Source: Neoechinorhynchus agilis
Lineage: Eukaryota > Acanthocephala
DNA: 64,000 nt
Reading direction: 5' to 3'
Assembly (NCBI GenBank): GCA_051530055.1
Contig: CM121342.1
Coordinates: forward strand, 12,710,001-12,774,000
Part shown: positions 19,620-29,189 of the stretch, one piece after another
Layout of the letters: each line of letters begins with the position of its first letter
Numbering within the stretch: position 1 is the first letter of the stretch
Translations under genes and position numbers: made by a program
The notes under the pieces: generated by a model
The model's input: the letters and a program-made list of their open reading frames with translations, nothing else
Told to the model about the DNA's origin: nothing
The model's database searches: none

Positions 19620-21321
19620 TCAGATGCTCTCTTTGATAGTTCCACTCACATTTTGTTCGTTCGTCCCATAATCCCGTTCTTTTTTCACTTCGGGCTCAAA
19701 GCATTCTTCGCTTGCATGACAAACTGTTAGTTTCGATACCACAGATCCCTTGGCGTTTTCTAAAACCAAAACGTGCGGATTATCATTGCACGGCCAGCTT
19801 CTTTGTTTTAAACGAAAGGCGCCTCGTGGACCGGCGTTGGACGAATACACGCAAAGTTCACCGTCAATCGTAGAATTTCGTGGAAATTTGAACGCAACAA
19901 GAAGTTCTTCGTCTGTTGCTGTTGTATCGAACCACTTCAGCTGCCATCCAGAAATAGAAACAGGCTTATCCGATTTCCCTGCGATTTTCACCATCTCTTC
20001 AGAAGCACTACTGATCCCAATGGCACCCTCGGTCTTTACAGACGAAACCAACGAGACATACGACTGCTCCTCATCTTCATCCGAGAACGTTCTTTTCCGA
20101 GCAATCTTCAATCGTTCTTCTCCGCTTTCCATGAGTTGCTTATAGGTACAAATCTCCCGATCGAGTGTTATATTAACCTGAAGAAGATCATCGTATTTAG
20201 CCTGAAACTCTGCGATTGCGATATTTAATCTTTCAATCTCCTTTTCCTGTATCAAAGAATGATAATTATTAGCTGTTTCTAATTGTCCTATCTGATGCTC
20301 CAACATTGACACTGTAGATAAAAGCTTACCGAGACGGCGATCTTGAGATTCTTTTTCTCGTTTTGTTTCCTCTAATCGATACTTTGCCAATTTGTAATTT
20401 TCCTGAATAATTCGCAACGAATCAGCGGCGCGGTCTGCTCGCTCGCGTTCCTTTCCCAGTCTCATCGCCGTCTTCTGATCCGAATCGAGCCTTAAAAGTT
20501 CCAGCTTCTCTTTACTCTCATTCCGCAATCGGCTCAGCTGATCCTGAAAACTCATGTTCACACGCTCATTCATAATATTTTCTATTTTAAACAAATGTGA
20601 GATTACCAGCGTGGCACTAAAGAGATTTCGTTAGTCTCACAATTATTTCTCTTAAAGTTTCTACATCTACAACGCTCTTTGAAACCGCTGAGCTTTCGGC
20701 ATCTGATACAATTTGAGAGAATTCGTATTCCTCTTTTATGGAAAGGTTTTGATTTGCGAGATCAACGTTCGTTACAATCTCACGATCGAGCGCATCCTTC
20801 AAAGAATTGAGTTCTACGGTCAATTCGGTCATTTTATTCTCGCTCATTTTCCATTTCTCGCTCGCAGTTGCCAATTGAACTTCGCATTCATTGAATTTCC
20901 TTTGAAGTTCATTCAGTCGAAATTCCGCATCCGTTACTTTTTCGTCTGTTTCGTCGAGCAAAACGTCTTTCTCGCGTTCGTTGTTCTTTACTTTCTCGTA
21001 CTGCTCACAAATGCGGTCATTGTCCAGTTTTAGTTTTGCAGTTTCTCTATGAAGATCGTCCAGTGATGATCGTAGCACTAATCTTTCATCGTCGTATATT
21101 TTTCGCAGTTGTGATTTCGCTGAGACCGTTTCGTTTTGATAAGACTTTAAAGTCTCTCGAAAAGCGGCGTTCTGCTCTTCTAGGAATGCTACCTTCTTCA
21201 TGTAAACAGCCAAGCGATCGTTTAAGCCTTGTAACTGAACTTCCTTCTCTTGGTGCCATGATGATAGCCTCAAAGTAGGCTGTCGTTTTTGCTTCGACTC
21301 TGAGGGCTCGAGTTTTTCCAT
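19620..21321 (-). CDS. Cytoplasmic intermediate filament protein, copy 2 (intact), 2 exons
   Basis: Exon 1 is 21321-20641 and exon 2 is 20543-19620, with a 97-bp phase-0 intron (GTGAGA...TTTTCAG); 534 aa. Such proteins form coiled-coil dimers that assemble into cytoplasmic filaments, in nematodes mainly in epithelia. The rod begins at LNDRLAVYMKKVAFLEEQN (about residues 32-50) and ends at LDREICTYKQLMESGEERL. The tail contains a lamin-tail-like fold (about residues 405-500: SGWQLKWFDTTATDEELL, PRGAFRLKQRSWPCNDN). No nuclear localisation cluster of lamin type and no CaaX box are seen, so it is a cytoplasmic type. It is an inverted duplicate of the gene at 10.2-12.1 kb; the shared tract is 19588-21287 versus 10256-12162. 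The head differs: MEKLEPSESKQK here, MNHEKSRLTEK in copy 1. Confidence 0.9.
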
Positions 21322-21599
21322 TTAAAATTCTCAATAGTAAAATCTCGAAGATTACTGGTTTGAAGGGAAGCGATTGTCAGAAAAATATCCTGCTTGTGTA
21401 TGGTCAAGGAAATACGAAAGAACACGAACCATCATAACGCTGCAGTTTTTAACGTGTTTAACATTTTGCGGAAAGTCGGAAATGAATGGCGGATCATTAT
21501 CACTATTTCTGCGGGTGCGCCTATGCGTGCGAATACTTCCTTTAGTGTTTGTATTACCAAGGATGCTGTCGTCGATCTCATCTCGATGATTTCCGATCT

Positions 21600-23743
21600 C
21601 TAGCAAAATGAGATATGAAAGTTCGTCAAATTGTCCGGCAAATGGACGCGCTCCCACTTTTCCTCCGAAATATTCCTTTCACCGAGAGGAGGTGGAGGTT
21701 TTTGTGGTCTGTTAGCCTGACATTTTTCACACCTTCCAACCCAGCTTTCGATGTCGGAATCAAACCTGGGCCACCACACATAAAAACTCGATAGGTTTTT
21801 CACCGTTGCGATTCCAGAATGCCCCTCATTTAGAACTCCCAATACTGTTTCCCATATCACTTGGAATGGCAATTCGGTCTGACATCCCGCATAAAGATGA
21901 AACACGCTGGGGATTTGTTGGGCTAATTCGTTTCGACATACTTTCTCACCATACATAATTCGAAGTCTGTTCCAGTTGCGATTTTCAAAGATTTCAATGA
22001 TATGTCGAGACCTCAAATATTTCATTTTGCGTTTCTTCTATGAAGTCAATACTTTCTGGGTTGTCTCTCGTGCTTTAATTAAACCTCGATAGTACGTCTG
22101 CCATTACATTTTTCCTGATAATTGTACTGGGACAAGACAATCGTCCAGCGTGAAGGTGCGTCCCATCAGTTAAAAATTAAAGTTCGTCACGCCTTACACC
22201 AGTGCCAATACTTCCCGTTCAATCTGGGCATACCTCTGTTCAGCTGGTCGGAGAGTCCTCGAGCAATAAGCGACCGGTCTGAACTATCTTCGGTATCTTT
22301 CTAAAGTAAAACAGCACCTAGACCTTGAGTACTGGGAAGTGCATTTTTGATATCCTCAATTGCCTGATCTTGCTCCGCACTCCAGTGCCAATCTACTGTT
22401 TTAATATACGATACAGGTTCGGAATAAATCTTTCCACGAAATTGACCGCACCAATAAACGCTCGGAGCTCTGTTACGTTGGTTGGGCTATTCATTGAACG
22501 AATCGCTTCAATTCTCTCCTCGTCCGGTTTTATTTGACTAGTATCGAGCACATGCCCCAGGAATTTGGCCCTTTTCTGTGTGAAAGAGCGCTTTTCATTC
22601 TTAGCTTTCATTCCACTATCAGACAACCTCTTTAGTACTTCCTTGAGATTTTCAAAATGGGATCGGTCATTATTCCCGGCTACAATTACACCATCTAAGT
22701 AGACAGAAACATTCGGAATCCCGTGCAACAAGTCACTCATATAACGTTGAAATATAAGTGGCGCGGCCGACACTCCGTAAGGCAGTCTACAGAATTTGTA
22801 AAAGCCGATCGGAGTGGAGATTGTTAGTAATGATCTGTACTTCGATTCGACAAGCATTTACAGGTACGCCTCTTTTAGATCGATCATCGAATATTTCTGT
22901 CCACCTGCGATTGGGTACATCGATTCTTCTTCAAATGTTGGCATAATGTATGAATTAGTCGTCAAATGTAGATTGATTGTTGCTCTGAAGTAGCCACATA
23001 ATCGTATCCCTCCATCGCTCACTCTATCGCTTCCTTTGATGCGTCAACCGGTACTAGAATTCCAGATGATACCATTCGGTTGATCTCTTCGCTTACCGGT
23101 TCGCAAAGCATTATAGGTATCCTTCTCGATGGTATACACTTTGGAGTTGCTTGCGGCGAGATAATTTCGCTTGAAAATTCTTAATGTGCCCTGTCCCTGA
23201 TGCGAACAAACCTTTCATTTCCATTAGCAACTTTTCTAGCTCGTCAATGTAAACCTGGAACGTGATTTGGGATATTGATACTTCCTTTGGCCATAGCAAA
23301 CCGAAAGCACTTATCCATGTCCGGCCAAACAATGGATGATCAGTTCCTTCTACCACTACTACTACTGGTAACTCTTTCACATTGTTGTTAAATTTGACTC
23401 GGACCGTACATTCTCCTATAGCGTTGATTGTTCCACTTCCATAGGTACGACGGTTGTTTCGCTTTTTCACAAATGGAAATATGATCTTTATCCACCATCG
23501 TTCCGACAATATGGAGATAGCCGCATCGGTGTCATACTCCATTGGGACTAAGGTCCCATTAATTTCCGGCGAGATCATCGGTCTGTCTTCATGATCATTG
23601 ATTTCGTTAACGCCGGATACTTCATTCGCACACATGTTCGCAACGATAGACGAACTCATGTGGTCAACTTGTGGCACTCCACATCTTTCACAGTGCACGC
23701 CGCTGTCTAATAGCAATAATAACAAAGGATAATCGCGAACCAA
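21600..23743 (-). mobile_element. Ty3/gypsy-type LTR retrotransposon fossil
   Basis: Minus-strand remnants in order are an aspartic-protease-like region (about 23110-23740), a reverse transcriptase (about 22390-22860), RNase H traces and the zinc-binding start of an integrase (about 21650-21990). No LTRs were recognised. It is broken in at least half a dozen places and looks old. Its 5' end runs into the patchwork repeat at 23711. Confidence 0.85.
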
Positions 23744-24725
23744 TATTTTTGTGCCAAAACATTAGTCTCACCGTGCAGCGGTGAGTGAATTAAATGTTTT
23801 GTGGATATAAATTTTATAAAATTTAATAAAATTTGTTTTAACAGGGAAACAATTACCTTATTAAAAAGTATAAGAAGTGCACTAGGTTACTATGAATTTT
23901 GTTCGTTATAAGCTAGGCATCGCTTTTTTGGCCGGTGGCATCTAAATATCGAATAATATTTAATCTATCCGAAAGGCGTTCAGCTTATTTGTTCTCGCAT
24001 TATTTATCTGATGGAGACAGTTAATTCAGATTGCCTTTTTAGAAGAAAAATAAAATAGTAAAACGTTTTTTAGATGTTTTCATTAGCTAATGAAAATCCA
24101 TCAATCTAGATTTAGCGTCGTCTCTTAGGAACTGGAACGGTCGAAGCGGTGGATAAATACAATCACTTTCAAGCGAAAAAACGGTCGGTTGGGTCTTTTA
24201 GCGCCATACCACATAGGAGGTATCCCTGTGAATAAGTTTACAAACGAGCGAAAATTATAAAATACGCACCCATCAGAAGCAATCCAATGTCTGAGAACGT
24301 TCCAAGCCTAAATTGGATTCCTCTCCCATTCAGGAACACATGGATGAAGAAGGACAGCAATTAAAAACTGTATATGCAGAAAAAATTGTCTTCAAAAGTT
24401 TATCAAAAGAGAAATTAATTTAATTGGTAATTAATTGATAGTTTGATACTAATAAACAAACCGTGATAGCTATCGCGAATCTGAAAACATTTTTGGATTC
24501 AACGAGTTGAGATGTACAAAATGCTCATATCAAATTTTAGCTCCGCTCCATCTCGGCGAATAAGTTTACAAACAAGCGAAAATTTACCTAATCAACGAAA
24601 TTCTCGAGTTATATGCGTTCGTGATACTTCGTTCCAAACTGTGAGCCGCCTTGCTCAAACCTTGTTCTCTGGTTTCCCGAATTCGAAGTTTGAGAACTTA
24701 GTGGAGAAAAGCAGTAATTGACGCC
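23711..24725. repeat. 1-kb patchwork repeat, copy 1
   Basis: Recurs at 43589-44609 in the same orientation with a few indels. It contains a CTCACCG-TGCAG-CGGTGAG hairpin (23767-23785), 52 bp identical to the VWA gene (24588-24639 versus 27062-27113), about 29 bp shared with the CR1-like LINE at 60168-60196, and at its right end a reverse-oriented piece of Penelope-type RT (24672-24725). Confidence 0.85.
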
Positions 24726-24737
24726 GCACAGAAAATA

Positions 24738-24786
24738 AGAGTGGGAACCTTGAATGTTGGTACTATAAACCGTAAATGTATGGAGG
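24738..24786 (+). mobile_element. Fragment of an APE-type LINE (endonuclease start)
   Basis: KIRVGTLNVGTINRKCMEV is the typical N-terminal beta strand of the AP endonuclease domain of RTE-like LINEs. Only about 50 bp remain, abutting the end of the patchwork repeat. Confidence 0.5.
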
Positions 24787-24860
24787 TAATAATAACACGT
24801 TTAATTTGTTAATGTACAAAGAAGAGGATCCATGTACCTTTGGGTCCTCAATGTACCTTT
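24787..24860. repeat. Short dispersed repeat with GGATCC/GGGTCC arms, copy 2
   Basis: Shares AACACGTTTAATTTGTT and CCATGTACCTTTGGGTCCTC with 9187-9262; the CATGTACCTTTGGGT part is repeated once more directly behind it. Confidence 0.5.
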
Positions 24861-25059
24861 GGGTATGATGAATCGAAGAAAATTTTTCTGTTTCCAGGAA
24901 TTAAGATAGAAGATAGTGAAAGCGCGTTAATAACTTGACAGCTACAAGCTCAATTACAATGGATCATCGTTTTGTCGAAACTTTATTGGAATAATCCTAA
25001 ATTATAAATACACAGATGGAATCATCGAAGTCGACAGGGAAAACGACTGGATATTGTGG

Positions 25060-25670
25060 ATGTGAATAGAAATTCGAGGACAATTCCTGGGCATAGTTTC
25101 CTGTTACGCTCCATAGAAGCAGAGATTCTCAATCTTCAACCGCAAATTTCGATGCTGTGCGAACGTGTTAATGAATTATCTTCACACGAGGCTCTGTTCC
25201 TGATCAAGAGCACTCTCTTCATTCCAAAATTGTTGTATTAGCTGCGCGCAGCACCTTTTTGGACATAAAGATAGTCCTTTGTGCGAGCATTCCGATAGCG
25301 AGCAGGGACCGGTCAATGGTTGCAAACAATCAGTTTGGGAGAATTACAAACTCTTTATAATTATTGTTGATTTCTTCTCCCGATAAATAATTTTTCATCA
25401 AAAGCGTTTCGATAAACTGGTGATGAACCCCACGAGGTTCGAAAGGTTTTTAATAAAAAATTATTGACCTCTAATCATATACCCCCAACTTCGCGGAATC
25501 TCCCTTCATTTTCCCGTACACCAACTGACCATGCAACACTCGTGGAGAACCACATGAGTGCTAAGAAACCTTACTCTTTAAATTCAGATTATCGTGACCC
25601 GGTGAACCGAACTCGATTGGCGGCAGCTTTTACAAGAGAATCGGGGACTGTATTGCCATCTTTTAAATAG
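25060..25670 (+). mobile_element. RLE-type LINE fragments
   Basis: NELSSHEALFLIKSTLFIPK (about 25165-25235) matches the post-RT thumb region of the family (FLIKNYLYIPKLLY at 42.6 kb, FLIKNTLFIP at 8.06 kb). The downstream piece 25560-25660 (NRTRLAAAFTRESGTVLPS) matches 49997-50060 of another copy. Stops break it. It overlaps the 3' end of the VWA gene on the other strand by a few bases. Confidence 0.75.
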
Positions 25671-27300
25671 TTTTAAAACGTTCAGGGATATTCATTTGAT
25701 AACAAAAGCGAAATAATCTAGAACCGACGAGTGTTCCAGCCAGTGCGAAGCATATTACGCTCGCAATCAACATCAGATTACGCCAGCTCACAACGACGTC
25801 TTCTATGATCGTGGTATTTATTTCCAAACGAGCTTCACTTGTAGTACTATGCTTAGTCGTGCTTGACTTGAAAATCGATGGGTTTTTCCACTTGTCCACC
25901 TCATTATTTACTAACTGAAAAAACTCTGGATCAGGTATACGACCGCCTGCCATTTTTGTTTGATTGGAGTGGTTGCGCCACGTTTGAAGAAGATAAACAC
26001 AAAATCTTCTTTTGTTTAATTTATGCCATGATGAAAAATTTCCCAAATTATAAATTTCTGCGTTGAGGAGTTTTTCAATATGATTCCAGTTCTTATTTTG
26101 ATTTTGGGTTTTCAATAATATCGTATGATTAATCAACAATGAAAGGTGCTCTAGTTCTTCTTTAAAACTGTCATTAATTTCTATGGAACTTACTTTAGCG
26201 AAACCTCGACTTTCGTCTACCTTTGGTAATTGCACTTCAGCAAGTGAAATCGAAGTAGCTTGTATAGTTTCTGCCGTCGTTGCCCCTTCTGTTGTCCAAG
26301 TGGTCGTTTGTGTCGCAGCTATGCCGGCCGTTGTTTTCCTGGTTTTTCTGTAGATTGTTTTTCCTCCTGTTGTTACATTTTTCACTGATTTAGTTATGTT
26401 GGTGTCATATGCACTGGCGATTGTTGAAGTTGTGGCCCTGGTAGGTACCATGGTGCTCATCATCGAAAATGCTGTCGAAACAGTACGGAATGTTGCGTTC
26501 GCCATTTTAATTGTTTTTGACACAGGATAGAATAAAGTGTTTAAGAAGACTGTTGCATTCAAAACAAACGGAGTTGTTTTCTCGATAATTGCTGCACCTA
26601 AAGTCGTTGTGATTAATGTAGTTGGATTGGTGAGCATTGTTTCTGTTGTAGGCAGCGCTGTCGTTGTTGTGGTAGTTGTTGGATTATACGTAGGCGCTTC
26701 TGGAGTACCTTTTTCAAGCAACAAAGGCCGAAAACCTACGATCGAGTTTGCAGTATTGCTGGGACAATTTTTAGGTTTGCAGTACGTTTCGTAACAGCGT
26801 AATTCTGTCCCATGCTCATCAGAAAACATTTTCCATTTCTCTCCGTTTGTGAACAACAGCAATAATCGAAAAGCGTCGCTCTCACTCTGGTGATATCGAT
26901 TGAGCTCCTCGTAGGCCATTCTTAGTGCATCCCTTACATTAGCCCCCTCTGGGTACCATTGCCGGCGAAATTGCGTAACTTGTGCAACACCGAGCAGATT
27001 TCTATACCCTTTGTTTTCATTTTCTGCGGCACCGACCATGATATCAGCGTCTAGATCGTATCTAATCAACGAAATTCTCGAGTTATATGCGTTCGTGATA
27101 CTTCGTTCCAAACGGTGGATAAACTCAATAACTTCCCAACGATAAAGTCTGTCGGTGGAGTCTTCTACCACAATGACCACGTCAAGTTTTATTCTTGCAC
27201 ATAGGTTCAACATATCATCTGCAATTGCAGTTCTTACAAAAGATAATACTAAAATGATCTTCACCAAATTCATTTTTGTTGACAATTTACTTGGGAGCAT
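25663..27300 (-). CDS. VWA-domain, Thr-rich, single-pass membrane protein, single exon
   Basis: An intact frame of about 545 aa (ATG at 27300; a second in-frame ATG at 27273 gives a cleaner signal peptide, MNLVKIILVLSFVRTAIA). A von Willebrand factor A-like domain follows (LDVVIVVEDSTDR through AFRLLLLFTNGEKW), including GANVRDALRMAYEEL, the usual helix after the DxSxS strand. The metal site is degenerate: VEDST replaces the canonical DGSxS. Next come a Thr-rich mucin-like stretch with a run of seven threonines, several N-glycosylation sites, and a transmembrane helix near the C-terminus (NLMLIASVICFALAGTLVGS). It is likely a secreted-pathway surface protein; ligand and role are unknown. It has no intron, unlike its neighbours. 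A 52-bp piece of its VWA region was copied into the patchwork repeats. Confidence 0.78.
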   Translation of the reverse strand: MLPSKLSTKMNLVKIILVLSFVRTAIADDMLNLCARIKLDVVIVVEDSTDRLYRWEVIEFIHRLERSITNAYNSRISLIRYDLDADIMVGAAENENKGYRNLLGVAQVTQFRRQWYPEGANVRDALRMAYEELNRYHQSESDAFRLLLLFTNGEKWKMFSDEHGTELRCYETYCKPKNCPSNTANSIVGFRPLLLEKGTPEAPTYNPTTTTTTTALPTTETMLTNPTTLITTTLGAAIIEKTTPFVLNATVFLNTLFYPVSKTIKMANATFRTVSTAFSMMSTMVPTRATTSTIASAYDTNITKSVKNVTTGGKTIYRKTRKTTAGIAATQTTTWTTEGATTAETIQATSISLAEVQLPKVDESRGFAKVSSIEINDSFKEELEHLSLLINHTILLKTQNQNKNWNHIEKLLNAEIYNLGNFSSWHKLNKRRFCVYLLQTWRNHSNQTKMAGGRIPDPEFFQLVNNEVDKWKNPSIFKSSTTKHSTTSEARLEINTTIIEDVVVSWRNLMLIASVICFALAGTLVGSRLFRFCYQMNIPERFKTI

Positions 27301-27309
27301 TGTATGCAA

Positions 27310-28565
27310 CGTATCTATGGTAACTAACTTTCCAAATCATTTATGCTACTGCGCAAAATTATTGCCGAACCCTTGACAAATAATTAATGTTAAACACCGT
27401 TTGGTCTAGTTTTGGATTAAGAGACGTGAATGAGTATACAAATGCATTGACAATAGTCATTAAAAAATTGTATTTAGTCGAGAAATTAACCCACGTGATA
27501 CATTTCTGTCGCGATTATTTATCTATTTTGTTTATTCTTCTAATAAGGAGAGCGAGAAAAAGTAAACATCGAAGTTGTACTTATGAATCACAAATTTGTA
27601 TTTCTTTAAGTAAAGAAGTGTTTATTGTTTTCCCTGTTTCTTGGATAAAATACTTAAAATTTTCAATCATTTAAAAATGCCGTTTACTAGCGTTGTAAAA
27701 AACAGTAGTTTACACATTGTATATCATTTATCATGTTACCAAGTAAAAGCACTTCGATGTACCTTTATTTTGTGTAAATCTTGAATTATTTGAAGATTTT
27801 GTAAAATTAAAATGTATTGAGATCATGAATAATTTTTGACAGCCTTAAAATTTTATACCTTGGAAAATACGCGTCATAGTATCGTTTGTAGCAATCTACA
27901 TATTGTTCAAGATTCGGTTATGCATCCTCATTAATCTGTACTACTAATTTTATTCCGCTATTTTTTATGTTTTAAAGTTTCTGTAGTTCAAATTGTACCG
28001 AATTTAATTATAATAATAAAACGTTTCAATAATGAACAAAAAATAGGACACATGTAACATTGGGTCATCGCCTACATTCCAATTCGTAAACACTCGAGTT
28101 TTGATAGGGTAAATGAATGTATCGGTTGATTTTGTAGTGGTTTACGGGGATAGTTTGTGAAGTTTCATCTTTCTTAGCCTCATTTTGGGTCATGATATCC
28201 GAGAAGATTGGGCAGTATAAAAAAGAAGAGGAGCTTCCATATCGAGCTGAATAGCTTCCGCTAATATATCCTGAACTGTGCTCATCGCTTCAATTAACGA
28301 ACCCTTTAAAGTTGCAGTAACTCGTAAGTGCAACATCAACAAGATTGGAATACTTGACCGTCTCATTCAATGTTCATTGATTTTCATTTAAATGCATTCC
28401 TAATTATAAATTAGCACCTGGCGAAAAGATAACGACGAAAAACGCCCAAGCGATCAAAATGCTAATTGCTGACTTCACTCGCGCGAAAAAGTGAATAATG
28501 TCAGCTTACTTGTTTTTGAAGCCACGAGAAAATATTTAGAGCGGTAGATGTGGTGATCACCGGAT
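27310..28565. other. AT-rich spacer with one short repeat copy
   Basis: No coding exon was supportable. At 28015-28100 a third copy of the AACGTTT...GGACAC/GGGTC short repeat is present. A 21-bp piece (GATGTGGTGATCACCGGATGC, 28548-28568) of the 420-bp repeat's interior stands just before copy 2 of that repeat. Confidence 0.5.
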
Positions 28566-28984
28566 GCAGGTTAGATAAATAACTCGTTTCATTTTAGATT
28601 TATGGTCATGTGCAGCTCGAGTTCTTGTAAAATGACTTAAAAACCTCTTTCCAAATGTGTGCGCTCTGAGAATACGCGCACTCACTAAAGTACTAGAAGA
28701 TTTGATTTCAAATTAATTCTTTTTTAAAAACTTTTGTCGTATGTCTCTGAATTTAATCGTAAAATTTTGTTTTAGAAAGTACTACCAAATTTGTTGAAAT
28801 TTCTCAAGTTTTCCTCATTTTTTGGCGATCATTTGAAGAATGATAAAGAGAAATGATTTCTGGATTTGGAGATGTGGTGATCACCGGATGCAACATATTG
28901 AATGGAATGATCTCTCGTGGGACCCCTAACATCATCAGTCATCTAAAAAGACTTTCCCGAACCTCGAGGACGATGATCCTGCTT
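28566..28984. repeat. Dispersed 420-bp repeat, copy 2
   Basis: Matches 167-586 over its full length with few differences (for example a two-base change near 28650 and a short indel near 28735). Confidence 0.85.
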
Positions 28985-29189
28985 GCACGAACCCTAAAAT
29001 ACAACTAAAATCTTTTACGATGGTACAGCCACGTCTCTAACTTTTTGCTTTGTTGTTTATTGGAAATGATTTCATCGTAATGACGCAAAAATCTCAAAGC
29101 TCTTCGAAAGAATCATAATCGATTTGGTGCTTCTTGAAACCGATATTCTCTGTGTCCAGTATTATTGGAGGACAGATTCGGCCTTTTTT

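Noticed and set aside
24008-24030. CTGATGG in the patchwork block as a hammerhead core (also 43862)
   Set aside because: The core needs CTGANGA and a following stem plus GAAA; neither is present here.
24512-24721. A 69-codon ORF that is identical at 44396-44605, first taken for a conserved small gene
   Set aside because: Its identity comes from the 1-kb block duplication, and the frame crosses the joints between the VWA-gene piece, the LINE piece and the reversed Penelope piece; it is chance.
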